47,480 nucleotides of DNA from Planctomycetaceae bacterium (GTDB lineage Bacteria; Planctomycetota; Planctomycetia; Pirellulales; Lacipirellulaceae). Numbering within the stretch: position 1 is the stretch's first letter; each line of letters starts with the position of its first letter. Position numbers and translations under genes: made by a program. The stretch is from assembly GCA_002702655.1 (NCBI GenBank), contig PABB01000080.1, positions 236,264 to 283,743 on the forward strand. The letters are read 5' to 3'. Shown here one piece after another: positions 9,237 to 15,545 of the stretch. Under the pieces are notes generated by a model. It saw nothing but the letters and a program-made list of their open reading frames with translations. It was not told the origin of the DNA and did no database searches.

Positions 9237-9568
9237 GAGTCCACTGCGAGGGCAGTGGACTCAGGCCGCTTCGATTAGAAGCGGTGGCTGCCCTAGCAGC
9301 CATCCCGGCTCCCCAGGAGCCGGGGCCTACCAGCCGTTGGAGCACTAAGGCGAGCGTTCAGCTCGCGTGCTCCAACGGCTGACCTTTGATGGGCTTAGCC
9401 GAAGGCTAAGTTGCTGTCTCCCCCCAGGGAGATAGCAATCCTCAGTCGCCCAAGCGACTGAGGACCTAGCTCAAAATTGGCCCCCTCAAAGCTCGTCACA
9501 GCTTTGAGAGGGGGGCCAATTTTGAGGCTGCTGAATTGGCTCCCCCCTGGCGTTCCCAGGGGGGAGCC
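9237..9568 (+). ncRNA. Chain of ten adjacent hairpins, possible structured RNA
   Basis: Ten stem-loops follow each other almost without gaps and with unrelated stem sequences: 9237-9262 (11 bp), 9266-9284 (7 bp, loop GATTA), 9285-9302 (7 bp), 9304-9324 (9 bp), 9332-9380 (14 perfect bp enclosing GCGAGC-GTTCA-GCTCGC), 9394-9410 (7 bp), 9411-9438 (12 bp), 9440-9463 (10 bp), 9470-9526 (over 20 bp with a small bulge) and 9538-9568 (13 bp). The 9411 stem has one G-T pair (9416 with 9433) that is a G-U wobble only in plus-strand RNA. Loops are mostly three to six bases. No protein reading is convincing. It could act as RNA or as folded single-stranded DNA near the origin. Confidence 0.6.
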
Positions 9569-9671
9569 TGAGGAAAAAAGAGGAGCCCAGAGGGCGACTT
9601 CCTTTGGATTGAGGGACTTCGAGAAGGCATTGGACGCAGCAGGAAACTGGCGTAGCGTGAGCCAAGGGCCT

Positions 9672-9780
9672 GGCAATCGAGACGGCGGCGGGCAGGCCGA
9701 TTAGGCCGCCCGCAGCGAGATTGCCTTGCAACCAGAAGCGTGCTCTCGCCGCTCGTTTAGAGCTGGCGAGAGCGTGGAGC
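9672..9780 (+). ncRNA. Hairpin module pair A0-B0 with GATTA and GTTTA loops
   Basis: Module A0 (9672-9722) has an outer stem GGCAATC/GATTGCC and an inner GCGGGC-a-GGCC stem capped by GATTA. Module B0 (9739-9770) is GCTCTCGCC, GCTC, loop GTTTA, GAGC, one bulged T, GGCGAGAGC. Both recur near 12.1 kb with different but compensating stem bases: A3 shares GCAATCGAGACG at its start and GCGAGATTGC at its end, and B3 swaps CTC/GAG for TTT/AAA in the same stem. Both B0 and B3 are followed by AGCGT and a CCAC/GCAC tail. So these are diverged copies of one structured element, not chance hairpins. Confidence 0.65.
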
Positions 9781-9813
9781 ACGAAGGGACTGAGGCAAAG
9801 CTTAAGCGAAGGA

Positions 9814-9835
9814 GTTGCCCGCCGCGAAGCGGGCG
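9814..9835 (-). terminator. Hairpin just past the methyltransferase stop
   Basis: GCCCGCCGC, GAA, GCGGGCGGGC, with one unpaired G. It begins about 20 bases beyond the stop of the minus-strand methyltransferase gene, where a terminator is expected, but the minus strand has no T-run after it. It may belong to the surrounding hairpin array instead. Confidence 0.4.
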
Positions 9836-9854
9836 GGCTTAATCAGCGGTTTGG

Positions 9855-10532
9855 CTATGGGGTTCGCCGGGGGCGAAAAACAAAGCAGATGTCATGGACT
9901 CGGGGAATGAGCGGAAAGTGGTAGCGCTTTGCGTTTGAAGTTGCACCGTGGCTTAGGCGGATAATTTCGGGGCAGGCGAGTTCCAATCCGAGAGCGTTTG
10001 CGATGGCCCAGGTATGAAACGGCAATGCGTAAGATTTGCCTCGACGAACGATGTCACCCATAAGGACTGCGAGGACACCACGTTCTGTGAGAACTCTTGA
10101 GCAGTTGAAAATAACTGCCGCAAGCTTGGAGCAGAACGAGGGAAGCGAGTCGCATTGCGAGAGACAACGCGTGTCGTTGTTGTACTTGATTAGGTCATGG
10201 TACGGCGGATGCAGCCATACCATGTCGAAGCCGCCTAAACCGTCGAAGCTTCGAGAGTCACTGGCGTCAAAACCGGTCGATAGGTCAAAGCCCTGGTAGG
10301 GAACGGAAAGGGAGCGGGCGACATCGCCCGCTGTGCCGCTTCCCTGCATTGGGTCGAGTAGATTTCGCGGCCCATAGAACTTCAACAGGTCGCGAATCAG
10401 TAGCCCGGAACAGTTGCCGCGAAATGCGGCCTTTCCGTAATCACGCCGGCCCTCCTCTGCGTGAACACTGCAGAGGTTTGGAGCCGGGGTCGTCGATTCC
10501 GGTATGGTTAATGTTACGTCGATAGTCGTCAT
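9855..10532 (-). CDS. Solitary DNA methyltransferase (N4/N6 type)
   Basis: Transfers a methyl group from S-adenosylmethionine to an adenine or cytosine amino group in DNA. Motif I, DPMQGSGT at residues 60-67, is the cofactor loop. The catalytic motif IV reads LHPPY at 107-111, with His where DPPY, NPPY or SPPY is usual. At 225 aa it is a compact enzyme without an evident recognition domain, and no restriction nuclease adjoins it, so it is probably an orphan enzyme that masks element DNA or acts in regulation. GGAGG precedes the ATG. It is the last gene of a three-gene minus-strand operon whose spacers contain matching hairpins. Confidence 0.8.
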   Translation of the reverse strand: MTTIDVTLTIPESTTPAPNLCSVHAEEGRRDYGKAAFRGNCSGLLIRDLLKFYGPRNLLDPMQGSGTAGDVARSLSVPYQGFDLSTGFDASDSRSFDGLGGFDMVWLHPPYHDLIKYNNDTRCLSQCDSLPSFCSKLAAVIFNCSRVLTERGVLAVLMGDIVRRGKSYALPFHTWAIANALGLELACPEIIRLSHGATSNAKRYHFPLIPRVHDICFVFRPRRTP

Positions 10533-10561
10533 GTCTAATCCTCCATGTTGGTAGATAAAGA

Positions 10562-10589
10562 GCTGGCCCGCCTCGGGAGGCGGGCCAGC
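10562..10589 (-). promoter_or_regulatory. Intercistronic hairpin, first of a matching pair
   Basis: GCTGGCCCGCCT, loop CGGG, and its exact complement form a 12-bp stem between the small membrane-protein gene and the methyltransferase. The spacer 250 bases upstream holds a hairpin starting with the same GCTGGCCCGCC. No T-run follows, so attenuation or RNA stabilisation is more likely than full termination. Confidence 0.5.
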
Positions 10590-10602
10590 GGTGTTCCGTC
10601 AG

Positions 10603-10800
10603 TTAGTGAAAGAGCACGGTCAGAAGCAAGCTGATGATGAAGGCTCGCTGAATGGGTATCAGCCAAGGGTCAATCTCGTAGAGATAGAAGTCGAGTTGAT
10701 ACCGCAGGCTTTGGCGGTATCTGCGATACGATTCTTCACTTTCGTCGAGTTGGTAGCCATCGCTAAGGTCGTGTGCGTAGAAGTCTTCTCGGTCGTTCAT
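10603..10800 (-). CDS. Small protein with hydrophobic C-terminus, 65 aa
   Basis: Start chosen at the ATG giving MNDRED, with GGAG eight bases upstream. The N-terminal two thirds are highly charged and Tyr-rich (EESYRRYRQSLRY). The last ~20 residues (IPIQRAFIISLLLTVLFH) could form one membrane helix, giving a tail-anchored topology. I recognise no family. It is the second gene of the operon ending in the methyltransferase. Reality is supported by the good ribosome site and by the operon context. Confidence 0.5.
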   Translation of the reverse strand: MNDREDFYAHDLSDGYQLDESEESYRRYRQSLRYQLDFYLYEIDPWLIPIQRAFIISLLLTVLFH

Positions 10801-10829
10801 TTTGTTCTCCAAAGATGCAGTAGTTAAAG

Positions 10830-10855
10830 GCTGGCCCGCCATGTGGCGGACCAGC
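10830..10855 (-). promoter_or_regulatory. Intercistronic hairpin, second of a matching pair
   Basis: GCTGGCCCGCC, loop ATGT, GGCGGACCAGC. The single non-Watson-Crick position (10835 with 10850) is C-A on the plus strand but G-U on the minus strand, so this hairpin pairs fully only in the transcript of the minus-strand operon. Confidence 0.55.
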
Positions 10856-10874
10856 GTGAAGTAGGGAAGGTTGC

Positions 10875-11141
10875 TCATCCGAGCTGTTGTTTTGAGTAGC
10901 GAGTCTTTCGCTCTTTGATTTGCTCCAGGGCAAGCTCTCTTGCCTTGGATAAATCGTCTAGGTCTGCTTCGCTAAACGCTCCGACCTTCCACTGGCCGTC
11001 GCCGTTTTTGTAGTTCCGCTGGATGTAGGTGGAAAAGCGGATCTTGCCATCATCGGAGAGGTCCTCGAAGACGCTCACTTGGAGTCTTCCGTGACGCTTT
11101 CTGTAGATGGGTCCGTTTGTGGTTTGCGTTTGAGTGGTCAT
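10875..11141 (-). CDS. Small conserved-looking protein, 88 aa
   Basis: Start chosen at the ATG after TGGAGGATGTT, a strong ribosome site. The body alternates strands and a final helix: RLQVSVFEDLSDDG, IRFSTYIQRNYKNG, WKVGAFSEADLDDL, then KARELALEQI. This pattern recalls a widespread small family in which a short beta sheet reads 'VWENE...FERRYKD...W.....F...DLL.L...A'. I cannot name the family or give a function; a nucleic-acid-binding PC4-like fold is one possibility. First gene of the operon, transcribed away from the ~245-nt structured element. Confidence 0.6.
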   Translation of the reverse strand: MTTQTQTTNGPIYRKRHGRLQVSVFEDLSDDGKIRFSTYIQRNYKNGDGQWKVGAFSEADLDDLSKARELALEQIKERKTRYSKQQLG

Positions 11142-11168
11142 AACATCCTCCATAAGGTTTTGGTTAAT

Positions 11169-11413
11169 CTTCGTGTCCCCTGCGGGACGGTGACGATAAG
11201 CGGCGGGCGTAAAGGGCACTTGTCAAGAGAGAGGTCTTTTTTTGGGGCCCCGTGTATTCGCGAAGAGAATTTGGGCGGCGAAGCCGCTCCATTGAAAACA
11301 GCGGATCAAGCGGGGTCGAAAAAAAGTGCCCGCAGGGCACCCGAAGGGACCTCGACCTTGACAAGGGCACTGCCTGCCGCAAAGTCACCACGGGCCCCGC
11401 AGGTGACACGAAG
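11169..11413 (+). ncRNA. Long-range multibranched RNA-like fold, ~245 nt
   Basis: Helices nest across 245 bases. CTTCGTGTC (11169) pairs with GACACGAAG (11405); CTGCGGG (11180) with CCCGCAG (11396); GGTGAC (11189) with GTCACC (11384); GCGGCGGGC (11200) with GCCTGCCGC (11372); CTTGTCAAG (11219) with CTTGACAAG (11357); GAGGTC (11231) with GACCTC (11348); T7 (11237) with A7 (11319); GGCCCCG (11246) with CGGGGTC (11311). Inside are GCGGC-GAA-GCCGC, and beside it GTGCCC-GCA-GGGCAC. The two G-T pairs (11205/11375 and 11247/11316) are wobbles only in plus-strand RNA. It matches no RNA class I know. It sits directly upstream of, and divergent from, the small-gene operon. Confidence 0.6.
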
Positions 11414-11703
11414 ACTTAACGCCAAACACCTGGAGGGAATGGGATGACCGCTCAAACCGGCAGCGACTTTGCGGACCAATGAAGAGGATGCCTCACGGAA
11501 GATGTGGTGCAATGACAGAAGTGAGGACTCCGCGTGGCCACGATCGCAGCACCAGATCAGTATGGGATAGGACAAAGGCTACGCGGTGAGTGCTAGGTCA
11601 GGGGATTGAGCAAGGAGACTGAGCATTTTTGCAAATGCGTTGTGCATGCTTTAGACAGCCAAAGGGCATTGGCACGGCAAGGAATAGAGCGGCGGAAGCA
11701 GCG
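11414..11703. other. Unexplained gap between two structured regions
   Basis: About 290 bases with no convincing gene and less obvious pairing than either side. If the downstream hairpin array is transcribed separately, its promoter would be expected here; I could not identify confident -35 and -10 boxes. Confidence 0.4.
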
Positions 11704-12319
11704 TTTCGGCCGCTCGTTCAGAGCGGACCGAGAGCGGGCGGGACGGGACTTCAGTGCTACGCAACAACGGCAGCGGAGCTATGGCGAGGAGGCCGTTTAG
11801 GCCGCGAGCCGAGCGGAGCACATGGGGTGCGATGTTGGCCCGAAGGGACGACGAGCCGTGTTAGACTCGCTGGCTTCGAAATACGGTGAGTGTATGTGGG
11901 CTGGCGGACGCGACGTTCGTAAGAACGAGCCGTCTGCAGGTGGTAGCAAGAACTAAAGAACTGTTCGAGCCCTGGCGAGTAGGCCGTCTAGGCCACGAGC
12001 CGGAGGCGAGAAGTGCCGAATCCACAGGCGACCTCTCAGCCGCTCGTTTAGAGCGGTGAGAGCGTGAACCACAAAAACGAGTCGGAGTGCCAAGGTGCGT
12101 GCAATCGAGACGATAGTGAGCTGGCCGTTTAGGCCGCGAGCGAAGCGAGATTGCTTCTAACCCCGGCGTGCTTTCGCCGCTCGTTTAGAGCAGGCGAAAG
12201 CGTAAACCACTCGGCGATTGGAGGAAGGGAAGCCGTTAGCCGACGCCACAGCAGTCTCTCGGCAGCTCGTTTAGAGCGTGGCGAGAGTCCTTTTCCTCCA
12301 TCGCACCGTTTAGGTGCGA
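11704..12319 (+). ncRNA. Array of hairpin modules with GNYYA loops
   Basis: Modules in order: B1 11704-11733 (loop GTTCA), A1 11791-11803 (GTTTA), a GTAA-capped hairpin 11904-11937, A2 11982-11994 (GTCTA), B2 12033-12062 (GTTTA), A3 12101-12154 (GTTTA), B3 12170-12201 (GTTTA), B4 12256-12287 (GTTTA) and C 12301-12319 (GTTTA). B modules share an inner GCTC-loop-GAGC and an outer stem that changes between copies while staying paired. A modules share GGCC-loop-GGCC. Wobbles at 11705/11732 and 11906/11935 exist only in plus-strand RNA. No reading frame runs through the array convincingly. Confidence 0.65.
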
Positions 12320-12331
12320 ATAAATAGTTTG

Positions 12332-12553
12332 CAAGGAGGCCGAACAGTCGCGGAGCGACGTGTCGGCCTCCTTGATTCCACTGGGCCGTGCGGTGGCCGC
12401 TTTGCGGCTGCCGACACGGTGAGCTTGTGTTCAGCAAGCTCACTCCAAGCTCCCCAGAGCTTGGAGCCCGTAAACTGGCTAAGTAAAATCCCCGTTCAGG
12501 GGATTCTTGCTTTGCCAGTTATTGAAGTCACAGACCCCAAGGGCTGTGACTTC
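12332..12553 (+). ncRNA. Second chain of adjacent hairpins
   Basis: Five stem-loops abut. 12332-12374 is CAAGGAGGCCGA/TCGGCCTCCTTG around a GTCGC-GGA-GCGAC tip. 12386-12419 has a 10-bp upper stem with two plus-strand-only wobbles. 12419-12443 is GTGAGCTTGT-GTTCA-GCAAGCTCAC. 12443-12466 is a 10-bp stem with loop CCCA. 12473-12520 is a ~20-bp stem tipped by AATCCCC-GTTCA-GGGGATT. A sixth, 12524-12553, has GAAGTCACAG/CTGTGACTTC. Style and loops match the chain at 9237-9568, which suggests one origin or one function for both. Confidence 0.6.
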
Positions 12554-12863
12554 TTAGGAAACGGGGAAGCTCCCTTATGGATGGCAGCAAAAGGGGAATG
12601 CATCAAAAAAAACAAGAAGAAGCAGTAACAAAAGACAGTCGAAATAAAGTAATCCATGGGAGCAAAGCCCTACGCTCATGGGTGACGAGTGCACAAGAGG
12701 CGAGCGGCTTGTTGCATTTCCCTCTGATGCTCCAGCTGGCTCTCGTGGCATGCGAGATCGTTTAGCCCCTGAACTCTGAGGGGAGGTGGGGGAGAATCTA
12801 GGGTCAGAGCGCACTTAGTCAATAATATTGATTTGGCTGGACTGACTGCTTACGCTTGTGTAC
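12554..12863. other. Leader region of the RAYT-like gene
   Basis: No gene seen. It continues with weaker hairpins: CCAT/ATGG plus GAGC/GCTC at 12654-12681 and CCCCT/AGGGG at 12766-12783, the latter preceded by another GTTTAG. The A-rich stretch at 12604-12650 is unpaired. A promoter for the transposase gene may lie here but I cannot place it. Confidence 0.4.
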
Positions 12864-13826
12864 ATGGCTCGACCATTGCGGATCCAATTTGCCGGGGCGG
12901 TTTATCACGTCGTGTCACGCGGCAACGAGCGCGGCGCTATCGTGCGCGATGAAAGCGACCGGGAGCGGCGACTTGAATGGCTAAGGCGGACGGTTGAGAC
13001 CTACGGGTGGCTCCTGCACGGGTTCGTATTGCTTCGAAACCGCGAGCATTTGTTTGTCGAAACGCCGCAACCGAATCTCTCAGCCGGAATGCAGTATCTG
13101 AATGGAAGTTACACCGGCTATTTCAACCGGCGCCATCGCCGGGCGGGACACCTCTTTCAAGGCCGCTTCAAGGGGCACCTCATTGAGCAGCAAGGCTACT
13201 TCTTGGAAATCAGCCGCTATCTTCACCTAGTTCCTGTCCGTGAGAACCTTGCAGCCCGGCCGGAAGAATATTGCTGGAGCAGTTACGGGGGCTATCGCCG
13301 GGCAGCAGATGCCGTTGAATGGTTGTGTTACGGCCGTGTGCTGGGTGAATTTGGAACGACTGAAATACAATCTAGGCGACGATACGTACGGTTTGTGCGG
13401 CATGGCATGACGGGAGTAGTGGAGTCGCCGTTTGTAAACGCCGTTGGCGGGCTCTTGTTGGGCTCAGCCGAGTGGGTCGAGCGAATCCGACGGCTGTTAG
13501 CCAAACAACCTGAAGATCGGGCAGTGCCGCAGCTGAGGGAGTTGCGCCATCGGCCCGCGCTATCAAAGATTGTGACAACTGTTGCAGAGCATTTTGGAAA
13601 CGACCCGCGAAAGTGGCGGGCGGGCAGCCGGGAGGATGGGCCGAGTCGGGCCATCGCCGCTTATCTGGCACGGCGTGAATTCGGTTACAGTGCTACTGAT
13701 ATCGCGAAGGCTCTGGGTTATCGAAGCCACGGAAGCGTTCGAAATGCCGTGCTTCGTATCGAGAACGGAGATTTCAAACTTCGACAGAGTACGAAGGCGC
13801 TTGGTGCTGCGATGTCTGAACGCTGA
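12864..13826 (+). CDS. RAYT-like (Y1/IS200-related) transposase with altered HUH motif
   Basis: Family members cut and join single-stranded DNA at hairpin-bearing REP sequences. The N-terminal domain is clear: MARPLRIQFAGAVYHVVSRG, GHLFQGRFKGHLIE, and the tyrosine block GYFLEISRYLHLVPVREN with likely catalytic Y112. The motif that should read N-H-x-H reads LLRNREHLF, so the first metal-binding His is replaced (N59 R60 E61 H62), and the usual HLNPVR is HLVPVR. A C-terminal helix-turn-helix resembling the DnaA C-terminal domain (SATDIAKALGYRSHGSVRNAVLRI) suits this group. The start is the ATG, two codons after a GTG; no clear ribosome site. It directly follows the hairpin arrays. It may bind hairpins without cutting. 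Confidence 0.8.
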   Translation: MARPLRIQFAGAVYHVVSRGNERGAIVRDESDRERRLEWLRRTVETYGWLLHGFVLLRNREHLFVETPQPNLSAGMQYLNGSYTGYFNRRHRRAGHLFQGRFKGHLIEQQGYFLEISRYLHLVPVRENLAARPEEYCWSSYGGYRRAADAVEWLCYGRVLGEFGTTEIQSRRRYVRFVRHGMTGVVESPFVNAVGGLLLGSAEWVERIRRLLAKQPEDRAVPQLRELRHRPALSKIVTTVAEHFGNDPRKWRAGSREDGPSRAIAAYLARREFGYSATDIAKALGYRSHGSVRNAVLRIENGDFKLRQSTKALGAAMSER

Positions 13827-13899
13827 TGGGCAGTTACGCGTTGGATTGCTGCGATTGCGCGGACACGCAAAAAGCTCATTTGATCAGGTTAGATTCAGG

Positions 13900-14367
13900 C
13901 TATCGCCGGGTCTCTTCCTGAAAAAGCAGAAGCTCTACCGTTTGGAAATGGCATTGGTAGAGGGCCCTGGGGTCGAGCCAATCGAATTCGCGGCCGTCAA
14001 ATGGTCGAAGACCGACAGATTGGATCTGTTCGATTCTTTCAAAGAACAATTGTCCCTGACCGAGCTGGATCAGTTGGTCCTCGGTTGGGGTCGTGGGAAA
14101 GAGGCCCCGGGCGATATCGCCGATGTGGGGCGACTTGCGGGTCTGAATAACTCTGGCGACGAGTATTCCGGTCTGTTTGAAGAAATCTGTGTTTAGCGGA
14201 GATGCGATGGATTGTTCGGGATTCGCGTACAGCACAATTGTTCCATAGCGGTCAGAGACGCGCTCGTGTCGGTCCCAATTTAGTACGCCGGTTCCGATTA
14301 CGACTGCAGTTCCACTGTTGGAAAACGGAACTTGCCTTTGTTTTTTTGTTCTTGTTGTGTGGGTCAT
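13900..14367 (-). CDS. Hypothetical plasmid-type protein, 155 aa
   Basis: Start fixed by AAGGAGATACCT in front of the ATG giving MTHTTRTKK. The N-terminus is basic and probably flexible. The rest mixes strands and helices (TAVVIGTGVLNWDRHERVSDRYGTIVLY at about 20-47) and ends with a charged helix rich in Glu and Arg. No transmembrane segment or known motif is visible. It stands alone on the minus strand, downstream of the cloverleaf-like element. I do not recognise the family. Confidence 0.6.
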   Translation of the reverse strand: MTHTTRTKKQRQVPFSNSGTAVVIGTGVLNWDRHERVSDRYGTIVLYANPEQSIASPLNTDFFKQTGILVARVIQTRKSPHIGDIARGLFPTTPTEDQLIQLGQGQLFFERIEQIQSVGLRPFDGREFDWLDPRALYQCHFQTVELLLFQEETRR

Positions 14368-14479
14368 AGGTATCTCCTTGATTGCTGTTAAGTGTTGCGA
14401 CCAGAACTCCGCCAACTCATTGCGGTTGACGGCAAGGTCGCTCGCAAACCAAGGAGGATCACGCCCGGAAAGGTGGAGT

Positions 14480-14555
14480 CTTTTCGAAGAGCCTGGCTTG
14501 GGCAGGGACGCCCAAGCCAGGGGCCGTAAGGCACCGCTTGCGGCTCTTCGAAAAG
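14480..14555. repeat. Three-way-junction inverted repeat
   Basis: Outer stem CTTTTCGAAGA (14480) with TCTTCGAAAAG (14545) encloses two arms: CTGGCTTGGGC/GCCCAAGCCAG at 14493-14520 and GCCGTAAG/CTTGCGGC at 14523-14544. The T-G pair in the second arm (14527 with 14540) is a wobble only in plus-strand RNA. It lies between the AbiE toxin gene and the small gene at 13.9 kb, both minus strand. Either an RNA element related to the arrays or a folded DNA site. Confidence 0.55.
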
Positions 14556-14630
14556 CAGCAGCCGGATGCGGACCTTGGAGGGCGTGGTAGAATTTGAGGA
14601 AAGCGGCTTCGTCTCTATTTCGGCAAGCAG

Positions 14631-15545
14631 CTACTTCCGCCAGGGACCGCCGGGCTTCCAATGAAGGGAGAAAGGATCGTCACTTCGCAAGGCTTCTAGC
14701 GGTGCCATCAAGAATTGGCGAACGAGGGCAACAACTTGTGGGAGAGGAGCTTCTGCGAGATTTCCTTTTCGAAGGAACGCGTGCCACTGTGTATTTTTCT
14801 GAGAATCCAATGCGAACCCGTCGCTCAGGGCTATGGGCAGGGCATCGGGAATACTGGTCCTGCGTCTTTGAAAAGTGGCGGCGATAGCTTCTGCCAGTGC
14901 AGGCCCGGCAAACTCGAATTCACGGGCCAGAGACCACACGTCGAAGAAATCCTTCATCCGGCTATTTGCCATGCCCAAGAACACCATCGCCTGGAACTTT
15001 TCGGCGACGACTGTCTCGCGGTTATACGCAAGTAGCTTGGGCGCGGGAAAAGCAAGGAGTGTTGGGTATTCGATCTCCAAAGGTCGGGGTGTCACTGCGT
15101 CACCAAAGCCAATATCCACTTGGAGCGGAATGCGGATATTCCCAAGAGTGGCCCCTCCACGAATGCGGATTCCTTGATACTCATCTTCCTCTTTGATCGC
15201 TTCGGCTCGAATTCCTTGGACATCGAACGTCAATCCATCATCTTCGACTTCGTGCCGACAGACGTTGTGAAACACCTCCTCGAAGTCGGACGGCGAGGGA
15301 GTCCCGGTTGCAAGCAAGTCGAGATCCCGTGTGGGACGGTAGGGGGCGGCCGTCCAAAGCTGAAAGAGCATGGCTCCCTTGAGAACGAAGCGGTCCGCAT
15401 AAGGGGATTTCGACAGTCGATAGAGAAGCCGCTCCAAACCGTAGCGTGTGAGGAGATACTGAAAATCAGTGCCCTCAGCCCGGGCGATATTCATCAATCG
15501 CTGCCGGACCGATGCGGCCAGGTTTTTCGGCGATTTACCGGTCAT
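14631..15545 (-). CDS. AbiEii/AbiGii-type nucleotidyltransferase toxin
   Basis: Toxin of the AbiE abortive-infection toxin-antitoxin class. Start placed at the ATG that overlaps the antitoxin stop by ATGA, giving MTGKSPKNLAASVRQRL. The nucleotidyltransferase signature is FVLKGAMLFQLW followed by RPTRDLDLL, with the DxD metal pair near residue 75. Further conserved blocks are ETVVAEKFQAMVFLG and NSRMKDFFDVW, typical of the family. Family toxins transfer nucleotides, probably to tRNA or other cell targets, when phage infection upsets the antitoxin. The length, 304 aa, is normal. It is second in a two-gene operon with AbiEi. Confidence 0.88.
   Translation of the reverse strand: MTGKSPKNLAASVRQRLMNIARAEGTDFQYLLTRYGLERLLYRLSKSPYADRFVLKGAMLFQLWTAAPYRPTRDLDLLATGTPSPSDFEEVFHNVCRHEVEDDGLTFDVQGIRAEAIKEEDEYQGIRIRGGATLGNIRIPLQVDIGFGDAVTPRPLEIEYPTLLAFPAPKLLAYNRETVVAEKFQAMVFLGMANSRMKDFFDVWSLAREFEFAGPALAEAIAATFQRRRTSIPDALPIALSDGFALDSQKNTQWHAFLRKGNLAEAPLPQVVALVRQFLMAPLEALRSDDPFSLHWKPGGPWRK

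Noticed and set aside
9395-9782. Several overlapping open frames on both strands across the hairpin chain
   Set aside because: They arise from GC-rich palindromes, overlap each other in several frames, lack ribosome sites and would change with every stem. The pairing explains the sequence better than any protein does.
11169-11413. RNase P RNA, tmRNA or a self-splicing intron
   Set aside because: None of the conserved cores that I know for these RNAs is visible, for example no tRNA-like Ala end and no GAGGAAAGTCC block.
11704-12319. CRISPR array
   Set aside because: The repeats are structured but unequal in length and sequence, spacing is irregular, and no cas gene is present.
9672-12319. 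Integron attC sites or a cassette array
   Set aside because: No R' and R'' core sites (GTTRRRY and RYYYAAC) flank the hairpins, no integron integrase is present, and no gene cassettes lie between them.
13582-14196. Plus-strand frame overlapping the end of the transposase and the 155-aa gene
   Set aside because: It is antisense to a gene with a strong ribosome site and its product is not protein-like in composition.
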